Assembly (NCBI GenBank): GCA_900110005.1
Contig: FOCC01000001.1
Location: 168,765-232,764 of the forward strand
Origin: Ligilactobacillus sp. WC1T17
Lineage (GTDB): Bacteria; Bacillota; Bacilli; Lactobacillales; Lactobacillaceae
Direction: 5' to 3'
DNA length: 64,000 bases
Shown here: piece after piece, positions 8,316 to 16,199 of the stretch
Numbering within the stretch: position 1 is the first letter of the stretch
How the letters are laid out: every line of letters begins with the position of its first letter
The notes under the pieces: model-generated
The model's input: only the letters and a program-made list of their open reading frames with translations
Database searches by the model: none
What the model was told of the DNA's origin: nothing
Program-made: the position numbers and the translations under genes

Positions 8316-8864
8316 TTAAATTTGATACATTTTAACTGGCAAAATGAGTGGCTGTAAAAAGCCGAGCACATGCCGCATCAGTTGCGGATAAGCTTGCGGA
8401 TCGACTTTCTTTTGAGAATAGGTTAAAAAATCAAATTCTTCTCCGCCTTTTTCACGGCTATAATATCCGGAAGGCAAGAAGTTATTGCGGTGGTAGAATT
8501 TTTGCCGGCGGATACGTTGGGCGTTATTTTCCTTTGAAGCGTCAATTCTTTCGGCACTAAGACCAATTACCAGGTTTTGGTAGCGGGCAGCGATGAGCTT
8601 GATTAACCGTGAACCATAACCTTGGGAGCGGAACTCTGGTGCAATAGCCAAAAAGAAGACATAGGCCAACGTGGCATCTTTTAAGGTATAGATAAAGCCA
8701 ATCCATTTATCATCGTCGTAAAGACTGCAAAATTCAGCTGTTTGCTTTTTGGTTTTACTCTTTAAAAAACAAAAAGGCAAGCGCTCAACCGCAGGGAAAG
8801 CAGTAAGATACAGCTTTTTAATTTTATCCCAATCTTTATTAGCTTCAACAAGTTGTAAAGTCAT
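8316..8864 (-). CDS. GNAT family N-acetyltransferase
   Basis: A 182-residue protein behind a good AGGGGG site. The central part (VFFLAIAPEFRSQGYGSRLIKLI) is GNAT motif A, with the acetyl-CoA pyrophosphate loop Q/R-x-x-G-x-G/A as RSQGYGS. The N-terminal part (WDKIKKLYLTAFPAVERLPF) resembles a lactobacillus subgroup of uncharacterised acetyltransferases. The acceptor substrate is unknown. It is separately transcribed; the terminator at 8921-8946 lies upstream of its promoter. Confidence 0.85.
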   Translation of the reverse strand: MTLQLVEANKDWDKIKKLYLTAFPAVERLPFCFLKSKTKKQTAEFCSLYDDDKWIGFIYTLKDATLAYVFFLAIAPEFRSQGYGSRLIKLIAARYQNLVIGLSAERIDASKENNAQRIRRQKFYHRNNFLPSGYYSREKGGEEFDFLTYSQKKVDPQAYPQLMRHVLGFLQPLILPVKMYQI

Positions 8865-8920
8865 AAAAATCCCCCTCTAATCTTCTTAACCATAGCAAAA
8901 ATTTTTTTCAAAAGCAATCA

Positions 8921-8946
8921 AAAACCAGGCCTAAAAGCCTGGTTTT
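8921..8946. terminator. Bidirectional terminator closing the pepO-array transcript
   Basis: AAAACCAGGC (8921-8930) pairs with GCCTGGTTTT (8937-8946). On the minus strand the T-run follows the stem directly, so it would end a transcript running from pepO through the structured array. Confidence 0.8.
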
Positions 8947-8960
8947 CGTATAATTTATTT

Positions 8961-9534
8961 GCTGCGAAGCCTTTGCAGCCCCGCTTCGTCGCAGTCCAGC
9001 TTGTCATACAGCCCATAACCGGCTCCCAAAAGCACCCTGATGTAGTACGGCTTTTGGTCGCATGGGCTTAGTGACAAGGAACTACTCCTCGGGGGCTTAG
9101 CAGCCCCGCTTCGTCGTAGTCCAACTTGTCATACAGCCCATAACCGCTCCCCAAAGCACCCTGATGTAGTACGGCAAAACTTCGCAGGCTTCTAGTGACA
9201 AGAACCTGTCTCTTAGAGGCTTTCAGCCTCACTGCGAGCCAGGCCACTTGTCATACAAAGCCTAAGCGCTCGGTTTTGCACCCTGGAGTAGTACGGCAAA
9301 ACTTCGCATGAGCCTAGCGCTAAGGACCTGAAGGCTAGGAGGGGACAAGCCCCTCGCGTCGCCATCAGGCCAAGCTTAGCTTACGGCTCATAAGCGCTCA
9401 GTTTTGCACCCTGAAGTAGTCGGGCTTTTCTTGGCAAGCTTCTAGAGCTAAGCCCCTTAATCCTTGGGGCTTTACAGCCCACGGCGGGTTCAGGGCACTT
9501 AGCTTACGAAGCTTAACCGCCAAGAAAAGCACCC
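8961..9534 (-). repeat. Tandem array of ~4.5 structured units downstream of pepO
   Basis: No coding potential fits here. Read on the minus strand, the block begins immediately after the pepO stop codon and is built of units of 113-138 bases. Each is introduced by a near-identical linker, CCGTACTACATCAGGGTGC in its fullest form. Plus-strand anchors of ACCC lie at 9034, 9158, 9280, 9418 and 9531. Within each full unit the two arms are complementary although their sequence differs between units. Outer stem: GCTTTTCTTGGC with GCCAAGAAAAGC; GCAAAACT with AGTTTTGC; GCAAAAC with GTTTTGC; GCTTTGG with CCAAAAGC (one bulge). Middle stem: AAGCTTC, ATGAGCC, AGGCTT and ATGGGCT, each with its complement. 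Inner stem: GCTAAG/CTTAGC in two units and TGACAAG/CTTGTCA in two. Each has an apical hairpin such as GGGCT/AGCCC, GAGGGG/CCCCTC or GAGGCT/AGCCTC. The last unit is half length. The block looks richer in G+C than its flanks. Confidence 0.85.
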
Positions 9535-11451
9535 TTACCAGATGTGGACGCGCTTTTCTTTTGGTAGCCACATGCCGTCATTTTCGTGGACGTCAAAGGC
9601 AGTATAGAAGTCATCGAGATTCTTGGGCTGAACATTGGCACGCAGGGTGTGGGGCGCGTGGACGTCAACGGCTAAGAGCAGCTTTTGTCTTTCAAGTGAA
9701 GATTTCATGCACCAAATACGGGCCCAGCTGATGAAGAAGGCGCGCAAGTCACAGTCTTTTTCTCCCTTGGCTGCTTCTAAGGCGCAGGAAAGGCCACCGG
9801 CATCAGCGATATTTTCGGAAACGACCAGCTTACCGTTAACGGTCCCAGCTTCGGTCTTTAAGCCGTCAAATTCAGCAATCATTTGTTGAGCTAATTCTTG
9901 GAAGTGTTTCAAATCGGCTTCCGTCCACCAGTTATTCAAATTGCCGTATTCGTCGAATTGTGCCCCGTTATTATCAAAGGCGTGGGAGATTTCATGGGCC
10001 ATGACAGCGCCGATGCCGCCGTAATTTTCACTAGCGGTTTGGTCTAAACTGTAAAATGGTGCTTGTAAGATAGCAGCTGGGAAGACGATGATGTTAAATG
10101 ATGGATCATAGTAGGCATTAACCATATGAGCCGGCATTTCCCAACGGGTCCGGTCGACTTCTTTGCCAAAGCGTTCTAAGTTATCTTTAGTTGCTACTTT
10201 GGTGAAGTTGACGGCATTATCCAACAGGTTAAGCTGTTCATCAACAACAAATTTGGTGTATAAAGGATCAAGTTCATCGGGATAACCGACATTGATACCT
10301 AAAGCATCCAATTTCACGATGGCTTTTTTAGCTGTTTCTTCACTGAGCCAGTCGTTATTGGCTAAGCGTTTCTTATAAACAGCCACCATCTTTTCCACCA
10401 TTTGCTTAACATCAGCTTTGGCTGTAGGACCAAAATATTTGTGGGCGTAATAAAGACCGACAACTTGGCTGAATTGATCGGAGGCAAGATGGTAAGCAGC
10501 TTTTTTAGCTTTCATAGCTTCTTTAGAACCAGACAAAGCACGGGAGAAAGTTCCGCCTAAAATCCGAATGTCATCACTTAAAAAGGCAGTGGTGCTCATC
10601 AGGGTTTTGACGAAAATCCAACTCTTCATAGCTTCAAAATGATCAGGTGAGACAAATTGATCAAGGTTGGCAAAATAGTTTGGTTCTGTCACAATAACCT
10701 GGTCTGGCGTAGCGTTGAGCAGTTCGGTTACCACAGCACCCAAGTCAAAGTTTTCAGCTACAGCTTTAAAGTCATCAAAGCTGTACTTATTGTAAGACTT
10801 AACGTAATCAGCTCTTTGCGTACTGTCTTTTTGGAAAGGTGCAATGAGTTTATCATAAGCTAAAGCCTGTGTAATGGTCTTTTGGGTAAATTCTTCGTCG
10901 TAACCAGCCTTAAGGAAGAGTTCATGGAGCATTTTTTGTAAAACAGCAAGCAAAGCCTGCCCTTGTTCATTGCCATCTTCATAGTAGGTCTTATCGGGTA
11001 AAAAGAGGCCGGCAGGGTAGGCATATAAGGCATATTGACTGGTATTTTTCATGTCAGGTTGGACATAAAAGCCGAACGGAGCATCAAATTTTTCCAAATT
11101 TAAATCTGTCCATTGAGCTTGCCAATCAGCTAAGTCTTTTAAATCAAGGACGCGGTCAAGATACTTTTTGGCTGGCGCAAAGCCGTCTTGGTCGCGCTTG
11201 GCAAAATCAGCGGCTAATTGGTAGTATTTTACAAATTCTTGTGTTGGTCTATCAGCAGGCAGGTTTTTATTTTCCAGCCAAGCATCAAAATCATGCATTA
11301 GAGTTTTTTCGATATTTTGATCGAGTTCATAAAATCCGCCAGTTGCGGCTTTATCGGCAGGAATAACCGCTGTTTTGAGCCATGCGCCGTTAACAGCTTG
11401 ATATAAATCGTCTTTTAATAGTGCTTCATTGATTTTTGTTTGAGCAGACAT
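9535..11451 (-). CDS. pepO: M13-family neutral endopeptidase PepO
   Basis: A 638-residue zinc metallopeptidase with the catalytic motif HEISH (His486, Glu487, His490) and the third-ligand motif ENIADAGG at about residues 545-552. NAYYDPSFNIIVFPAAIL is the substrate-backbone binding segment of M13 enzymes (neprilysin-like). There is no signal peptide, as expected for the cytoplasmic lactic-acid-bacterium PepO that trims oligopeptides of up to about 30 residues. The C-terminus (WLPKEKRVHIW) ends as in the family, so the protein is complete. AAGGGGG precedes the ATG. Its stop codon directly abuts the structured repeat array. Confidence 0.95.
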   Translation of the reverse strand: MSAQTKINEALLKDDLYQAVNGAWLKTAVIPADKAATGGFYELDQNIEKTLMHDFDAWLENKNLPADRPTQEFVKYYQLAADFAKRDQDGFAPAKKYLDRVLDLKDLADWQAQWTDLNLEKFDAPFGFYVQPDMKNTSQYALYAYPAGLFLPDKTYYEDGNEQGQALLAVLQKMLHELFLKAGYDEEFTQKTITQALAYDKLIAPFQKDSTQRADYVKSYNKYSFDDFKAVAENFDLGAVVTELLNATPDQVIVTEPNYFANLDQFVSPDHFEAMKSWIFVKTLMSTTAFLSDDIRILGGTFSRALSGSKEAMKAKKAAYHLASDQFSQVVGLYYAHKYFGPTAKADVKQMVEKMVAVYKKRLANNDWLSEETAKKAIVKLDALGINVGYPDELDPLYTKFVVDEQLNLLDNAVNFTKVATKDNLERFGKEVDRTRWEMPAHMVNAYYDPSFNIIVFPAAILQAPFYSLDQTASENYGGIGAVMAHEISHAFDNNGAQFDEYGNLNNWWTEADLKHFQELAQQMIAEFDGLKTEAGTVNGKLVVSENIADAGGLSCALEAAKGEKDCDLRAFFISWARIWCMKSSLERQKLLLAVDVHAPHTLRANVQPKNLDDFYTAFDVHENDGMWLPKEKRVHIW

Positions 11452-11643
11452 TAAAAATCCCCCTTAAATTTAAATTAGAAATGTTCTATTAATTCTAATT
11501 TAACCATAAAAGCTCCAAAAAAGACAGCAATATGACTTGATCAAGCAATGATATTTTTTTAATGGGGCTTGGATGAAATTGCTGAGGTTAAAAGCCGTCT
11601 TGTGTTATACTAGCTATGTAAATAAACAACAGGGGGATTTATC

Positions 11644-12369
11644 ATGAAAATTTCCGCACCAACAGTCACAAAAGCCATTGAGCAAGGCTTAAACACACTA
11701 GGCAAAACTCGTGAAGAAGTAGAAGTTAATGTATTAGATGAAGGGAAAAAAGGCTTTTTAGGCTTCGGCAAAAAAGACGCTGTCATTGAAATGGCTGTAA
11801 AAGAAGAGGTAAAAAAGGTGCCCGCTTCTAAGCCGGTGCCGGTCCAAGCAGAAGTTAAAGCGAAAAAAACGGCACCAGCAGCAGTTAAAAAGCCAATTGA
11901 AACGCAAGCGCAAACGGAACAAGCTTTGCGGGAAGTTGGCGGATATTTGGCTGAAATTACCAAAAAGATGGGGATTGAAGCCCAAATCGATGTCACGATT
12001 GAACGGCGAGATGTTTACTACAACTTTGCGACACAGCAGGAAGGTTTATTGATTGGCAAACATGGTAAAACCCTGAATGCCCTGCAATTACTGGCGCAAA
12101 ATTACTTTGATAAGCTTAGCAGACGCCATTTGGCGATTGTTTTAGATGTCGCTGATTACCGGAAACGCCGCGAAGAAACCTTAACTTATTTGGCTAAAAA
12201 AGTCGGTTATGATGCTTTAGAACAAAGAAAAAGAATGGAATTGGATTCGATGCCGGCTTATGAACGTAAGATTATTCATGCTGCTTTAGCGGATAATCCT
12301 AAACTTAAAACGTATTCCCGCGGCTCTGATCCAAGAAGATATGTTGTGATTGAGCCTGTCAGAAGATAA
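11644..12369 (+). CDS. jag: RNA-binding protein KhpB/Jag (SpoIIIJ-associated)
   Basis: A 241-residue protein with three parts. A Jag_N domain (about 1-50) includes KGFLGFGKKDA. A K/A/P-rich linker (about 55-85) follows. Then a KH domain with the GKHG loop and an R3H domain (RKIIH) complete it. KhpB binds many small and messenger RNAs and influences cell elongation and division in Gram-positives. It usually sits next to yidC and rnpA; here it stands alone behind its own TATACT promoter (11606-11611) and AGGGGG site. Confidence 0.93.
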   Translation: MKISAPTVTKAIEQGLNTLGKTREEVEVNVLDEGKKGFLGFGKKDAVIEMAVKEEVKKVPASKPVPVQAEVKAKKTAPAAVKKPIETQAQTEQALREVGGYLAEITKKMGIEAQIDVTIERRDVYYNFATQQEGLLIGKHGKTLNALQLLAQNYFDKLSRRHLAIVLDVADYRKRREETLTYLAKKVGYDALEQRKRMELDSMPAYERKIIHAALADNPKLKTYSRGSDPRRYVVIEPVRR

Positions 12370-12370
12370 C

Positions 12371-12398
12371 AAAAAAAGCACCTGTAAAGGTGCTTTTT
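12371..12398 (+). terminator. Terminator after jag
   Basis: AAAAAAGCACC pairs with GGTGCTTTTTT around TGTAAA. Confidence 0.92.
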
Positions 12399-12418
12399 TG
12401 TTATTAGGGATAGGTTAG

Positions 12419-12679
12419 TTATGAATATTGTAACGAAGGAGTTTGAATCCAGTCATACTTGAGGAGTTTATGGAGTGTCAAGTTGACAGGAATCCAGAGC
12501 TTCGTTCGAAGAAGGTCAAGCATTGTTTGGGTAAGCAGTTTGTCTTTTTTGTGCTTGATCTTAATAACTTGATTATTTTGGGTTTTTAGGGTAATCACAC
12601 GTTCAGTGACCTTCACGACCTGGGCAGGAACGATGTGATCTGTTTGACCTGTTCTAGGGGGAGTTTTTAAATCATTCAT
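12419..12679 (-). CDS. Hypothetical 86-residue protein
   Basis: ATG 12677-12679 with AAAGGA about 12 bases upstream opens a small, basic protein (KHKKDKLL, then LRTKLWIPVNLTLHKLL). The segment VVKVTERVITLKTQNNQVIKIKHK looks like paired beta strands, as in small OB- or SH3-like folds. I do not recognise the family. The frame stays open further upstream, but that part overlaps the HAD gene and lacks protein-like character. It sits alone between the jag terminator and the HAD gene; it could be co-transcribed with the latter. Confidence 0.5.
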   Translation of the reverse strand: MNDLKTPPRTGQTDHIVPAQVVKVTERVITLKTQNNQVIKIKHKKDKLLTQTMLDLLRTKLWIPVNLTLHKLLKYDWIQTPSLQYS

Positions 12680-12800
12680 GGTCTGCAGCGTCCTTTCTCG
12701 GTTTGACTTCACTAACTTGATTACAGGCATTATGATACCTGATAGAAATAAATAAAGACGTAAGCAAAGGCAAAAAATTTTATAAGAAATCTCAAGCTTT

Positions 12801-13589
12801 TTATAAGCCGAAATAATGACGCAAAAACTGGGCGATACCATCTTCATTATTAGAAGTAATAATTTCATCAGCCCGATCCAATACCTGCTGCGGACTATTC
12901 TGCATGGCCACGCCGGTACCAGCGGTTTGAAGCATTTCGATATCATTTTCGCCGTTGCCAAAAGCAATGGTATTTTTAACTTGAATCTGCAAATTTTCAG
13001 CTACTTCCAGCAAGGCCTGGGCTTTAGACCGACCTTTGGGAATTAGTTCAATATTGTAGAGATTGGATGAAGACAGGTCCAAAGGATAGGAAGAAAGATA
13101 TGCTTTAACATGGCTTAAATCGGTCAAATTTTCAGAAAACAAGATACCATTAGTAATATAGACTCCTTTTTGCTTTAGCGCTCCATATGAAGCAATGTCA
13201 ATAAAGGTAATTTCGGGGGCCATTTTTTTAAGTTTCTCATCCACATGGCCAAAGCAATAAGCTGTTGTGGTTGAAAAAAGGCGCATTTTGACACTGGGAT
13301 ATTTTTGGCAGGCTAAAAAACAAGCCTTGATGGCGGCATCAGCCAGCTGATTTTTAACTATTGTGCCATTTAAAGTGTAGACACTGCCATTTGATGCAAT
13401 GGTTTGAACCTGGTTGTTTAACTTGGCAGCATAGGTGCTGGCGGAAACCAACAGGCGGCCTGAGGCAATATAGACGGCATGGCCCAAATCAGTGAGCTGG
13501 TTGACAACTTTTACAGTTGCCGGCAAAATAGTTCTTTGGTCGGTTAATAATGTTCCATCGATGTCAAATAAGATTAAATGTTTTTCCAC
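12801..13589 (-). CDS. Cof-type HAD-IIB sugar-phosphate phosphatase
   Basis: A 262-residue protein starting at GTG behind AGAGGGG. Motif I is FDIDGTLL (nucleophile Asp9, acid/base Asp11), motif III is the lysine in KGRSKAQALLEV, and motif IV is AFGNGENDIEML. The C2B cap lies between motifs I and III. Members dephosphorylate sugar phosphates, flavin or pyridoxal phosphates with broad specificity, so the substrate is open. Divergent from the MerR gene. Confidence 0.9.
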   Translation of the reverse strand: MEKHLILFDIDGTLLTDQRTILPATVKVVNQLTDLGHAVYIASGRLLVSASTYAAKLNNQVQTIASNGSVYTLNGTIVKNQLADAAIKACFLACQKYPSVKMRLFSTTTAYCFGHVDEKLKKMAPEITFIDIASYGALKQKGVYITNGILFSENLTDLSHVKAYLSSYPLDLSSSNLYNIELIPKGRSKAQALLEVAENLQIQVKNTIAFGNGENDIEMLQTAGTGVAMQNSPQQVLDRADEIITSNNEDGIAQFLRHYFGL

Positions 13590-13664
13590 AGTAAGCCCCT
13601 CTTTACATTAAGCTATGCTTATTGTAGCGCACTCAAAGGAAGATTGATAGCGCCATCAAATAAA

Positions 13665-13702
13665 TGTCAAAAAAATTGACAATTTTGAAAAAAAGTTACA
13701 AT
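13665..13702 (+). promoter_or_regulatory. MerR-gene promoter overlapped by inverted repeat (GlnR-box-like)
   Basis: TTGACA (13676-13681) and TACAAT (13697-13702) form a promoter with a short 15-base spacer. The -35 is the right half of the inverted repeat TGTCAA-N5-TTGACA (13665-13681), which also satisfies the GlnR/TnrA pattern TGTNA-N7-TNACA. It may be an autoregulatory operator or a nitrogen-control site. Confidence 0.5.
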
Positions 13703-13746
13703 ATTGAATGTGAAGGGGTTGCCTCGGCAAAGAAAGGAAGTATAAG

Positions 13747-14169
13747 TTGGATAAAGTAAAATTTGGTGATAATCTGCGCATCGGGATTGGCGATGTCAGT
13801 AAGATGACGGGTGTTTCCACTAGACAGTTGCGCTATTGGGAACAAAAGGGGTATATTAAACCGATTAATGAAAATGAAGGATCAGCCCGCAAATATGGGT
13901 TAGGTGCGATGTATAAGATTTTTGCTATCAAGCAGTTTTTAGATGAAGGTTTTACCCTAGCCAAGTCGGTTGAAAAAGCAGAACGTCGCGGTAAAGAAGG
14001 GGTTGTTTTACACCGTTTTATTAGAGAAATGGTTTTAGGCATTGAAATGATTGATGAAGAAAAAAAATATGCCCGCCTAGATTTTGGCTGTGTCGGGGAT
14101 GGCCACCTTTATGGAGTGGTCGATGAAAAGGGCATTCGCTTTGAATTAAAGCCACTCAAAGAAAGATAA
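13747..14169 (+). CDS. MerR family transcriptional regulator
   Basis: A 140-residue protein read from TTG 13747, with GAAAGGAAG upstream. The winged helix-turn-helix (IGDVSKMTGVSTRQLRYWEQKGYIKP) spans about residues 11-40, followed by the wing and a short coiled segment. The C-terminal 50 residues have no cysteine pattern of a metal sensor and no obvious ligand domain. This compact form occurs widely in lactobacilli without an assigned ligand. It differs from GlnR in the recognition helix (RYWEQKG) and lacks glnA downstream. Confidence 0.85.
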   Translation: MDKVKFGDNLRIGIGDVSKMTGVSTRQLRYWEQKGYIKPINENEGSARKYGLGAMYKIFAIKQFLDEGFTLAKSVEKAERRGKEGVVLHRFIREMVLGIEMIDEEKKYARLDFGCVGDGHLYGVVDEKGIRFELKPLKER

Positions 14170-14173
14170 TTTA

Positions 14174-14209
14174 AAATTTGGCGCTTGCTTAGCAGGGGCC
14201 AAATTTTTA
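14174..14209 (+). terminator. Terminator after MerR gene
   Basis: AAATTTGGC (14174-14182) pairs with GCCAAATTT (14198-14206), T-rich end. Confidence 0.75.
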
Positions 14210-14216
14210 TATTGTA

Positions 14217-14248
14217 TTGACATTTAATATTATACTTTATATAATATT
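14217..14248 (+). promoter_or_regulatory. Consensus promoter with palindromic operator, PadR operon
   Basis: TTGACA (14217-14222), a 17-base spacer and TATAAT (14240-14245) match the consensus exactly. A perfect inverted repeat AATATTATA-N5-TATAATATT (14226-14234, 14240-14248) covers spacer and -10. A promoter this strong under a palindrome suggests tight repression, most simply autorepression by the PadR protein. Confidence 0.75.
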
Positions 14249-14276
14249 AATATTGAATAAAGTTGAGGTGGATGTA

Positions 14277-14603
14277 ATGGAAATTAAAGTCACGGCAGAT
14301 TTGCTCGATGGCTTGGTATTAGCTTTATTATCTAAAAAAGATTATTATGGCTATGCTTTAACCCAAGATATTCAAGAAGCACTAACTATTTCTGAGTCTA
14401 CCATGTATCCCGTATTGCGGCGGTTAAAGAAAAATGGGTTTGTGACGACTTATGACCAGCCTTACCAAGGGCGCAACCGGCGCTATTATCAAATTACGGC
14501 ACAAGGAACTGAGCATTTAGCCAGAATTTACAAAATGTGGAATGATTTCAAAATAAGTTTGGATCAAATTTTTGAAAATAAAGTAATCGACAAGGAAAGT
14601 TAA
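14277..14603 (+). CDS. PadR family transcriptional repressor
   Basis: A 108-residue PadR protein. The fold is visible in LLDGLVLALLSKKDYYGYALTQDI, then SESTMYPVLRRLKKNGFV (recognition helix) and NRRYYQITAQG (wing). A short C-terminal helix for dimerisation completes it. The ATG at 14277 follows GAGGTGG by 6 bases; the frame is open upstream but has no better start. PadR-DUF1700-DUF4097 is a recurrent Firmicute envelope-stress arrangement, and one base separates this gene from the next. Confidence 0.9.
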   Translation: MEIKVTADLLDGLVLALLSKKDYYGYALTQDIQEALTISESTMYPVLRRLKKNGFVTTYDQPYQGRNRRYYQITAQGTEHLARIYKMWNDFKISLDQIFENKVIDKES

Positions 14604-14604
14604 C

Positions 14605-15204
14605 ATGGATAAAGAAAATTATTTAACGGAATTGGCAGAGTACTTAGCAGCTTTAACCCCTGAAGAAAGGGCAGATGTTTTAGAATTTTATCGTGAATTT
14701 ATTGATGATGCCAATTTAAACGATACAAAGGCGATAGAGCAGCGCTTAGGCAATCCTAAACGGCTCAGCCGCAAAATTTTAGCTGATTTTTCCATTAAAG
14801 AAGTTGAAATGCAAAAAGAAAATAACGCTAATCAAAAGGCTTCGTTAAAAGCTAACAGCAATATGATTTTAAAAGTCATTTTAGCTTTATTAGCCACACC
14901 GGCAGCCTTAGTTGTTTTGGCGACTGTCTTTGTAGGCTTGACTTTCTTTGGCTCTATCGGCATTGGGATTATCAGTCTTATCTGCGTTTTAGTTTTGGTA
15001 GGGATCGTCTGTTTGTATATCGGCTTTAGCGTCCTTTTGGCCAATTTGATGGCAGGCATTTTTTATTTAGGCCTCGGATTATTGGTTCTTGGTGGTTTGA
15101 TGATGGCACTGGTCTTGCTTTATTGGATTATTAAAGGTGTTGTCCAATTTACAGCACAATTGAGCCAAAAAGTATATCAGAGATTGGTTAAGAGGAGTAA
15201 TTAA
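14605..15204 (+). CDS. DUF1700 family membrane protein
   Basis: A 199-residue protein. The N-terminal 75 residues are a cytoplasmic helical domain typical of DUF1700 (YLAALTPEERADVLEFYREFIDDA ... RLGNPKRLSRKILADF). Several membrane helices from about residue 88 onward follow (VILALLATPAALVVLATVFVG, then GIISLICVLVLVGIVCLYIG and more). Members are encoded with PadR repressors and surface adhesin-like DUF4097 proteins and probably form a sensor or anchor for them. It is translated directly after the PadR gene. Confidence 0.85.
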   Translation: MDKENYLTELAEYLAALTPEERADVLEFYREFIDDANLNDTKAIEQRLGNPKRLSRKILADFSIKEVEMQKENNANQKASLKANSNMILKVILALLATPAALVVLATVFVGLTFFGSIGIGIISLICVLVLVGIVCLYIGFSVLLANLMAGIFYLGLGLLVLGGLMMALVLLYWIIKGVVQFTAQLSQKVYQRLVKRSN

Positions 15205-15206
15205 TA

Positions 15207-16187
15207 ATGAAAAAAATATTTAAATGGGGACTGATTCTTGCCTTTGGCGGCTTGATTTTGCTGATATTTGGCTTAGTAGGTCATGGAAATCAAAGTGTTT
15301 ATTTTGAGGGGGCAAAACCGGTCTTGAATAGTGAGCAGAAGAGATATGCTAAAACTTATCAGGTTAAAAATCCACAGCAACTGAATTTTTTGTTGAATCA
15401 AACGTATATGGGCAAGAAATGTTTTGCTAAAATCAGTCTTGAAATTCGTACAGGCGCTAAATTCAGTGTTAAATATGTTGGTGACCGTAAAGATGCTCCG
15501 GTTATTAAGGAAAAAGACGGTGTTTTAACAGTTTATGCAACTCAAGGTGATAAGCCGAAATCAAATGTTAATTTTACGTGGAATGACCGTCAGATGCATG
15601 TCGATGAAAATCGTTTGATTGTGACCGTTCCGGATAAGGCTAGCTATCAAAAGGTGCATTTAGAAGGAATTAATGCCGATCTGAATGCTAAAGGGATAAC
15701 GACAGCCAAGCTTGAGATGATGGCCTGTGATGCTGATGCTGATTTTCAAAAGGTGACAGCTAAGCAATTGACGCTCAAAAGCTCAGAATCCGATCTTAAA
15801 ATGGTAAATTCTACTTTGGAAAATGGTACAATTATTTTAGGCGATGGCGATTTAAAGACAATAAATAGCCAGCTAAAGCAGGTTTCAATTAAGACCAGTG
15901 AAGGTGATTTAACCTTGAATAACAGCGGGTTAACAGCCTGCAATTTGAAAGCAGATGAGGGTGATATTACCGCCAACCAGCTCGATGTCAAGGGCAAATC
16001 ATCTTTAACTTCGCAAACAGGCGACATTACCGTGGTTAGCGGTCAGATTCAAGGCTATGTTTTGCAAAATGGTGTGGGCGACAATCAGTTCCAAGGCCAA
16101 AAGGTAGCACGCAAATTTAATAAAAAAGCAAATTTAGCCGATATTTTGTATGTAACCGATGATATGGGTGATATTAATATCCAATAA
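15207..16187 (+). CDS. DUF4097 family beta-repeat surface protein
   Basis: A 326-residue protein with one N-terminal membrane anchor (about 6-25). An extracytoplasmic part of repeated short strands follows (KLEMMACDADADF, TLKSSESDLKMVNSTL, IKTSEGDLTLNNSGL, LKADEGDITANQL, LTSQTGDITVVSG). The recurring (S/D)-(E/G)-D-(L/I) turn is typical of the right-handed beta-helix seen in DUF4097 proteins. Starts two bases after the DUF1700 stop. Likely works with it in an envelope-stress response. Confidence 0.85.
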   Translation: MKKIFKWGLILAFGGLILLIFGLVGHGNQSVYFEGAKPVLNSEQKRYAKTYQVKNPQQLNFLLNQTYMGKKCFAKISLEIRTGAKFSVKYVGDRKDAPVIKEKDGVLTVYATQGDKPKSNVNFTWNDRQMHVDENRLIVTVPDKASYQKVHLEGINADLNAKGITTAKLEMMACDADADFQKVTAKQLTLKSSESDLKMVNSTLENGTIILGDGDLKTINSQLKQVSIKTSEGDLTLNNSGLTACNLKADEGDITANQLDVKGKSSLTSQTGDITVVSGQIQGYVLQNGVGDNQFQGQKVARKFNKKANLADILYVTDDMGDINIQ

Positions 16188-16199
16188 GAAGGGATTCGA

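Noticed and set aside
8961..9534. CRISPR array
   Set aside because: Units are long, imperfect and self-complementary with non-random spacers; no short identical repeats and no cas genes.
11610..11996. Long minus-strand open frames inside jag
   Set aside because: Mirror frames of a well-supported gene with KH and R3H motifs; no ribosome site.
12680..12967. N-terminal extension of the 86-residue hypothetical protein
   Set aside because: It overlaps the HAD gene in another frame, and a better start exists at 12679.
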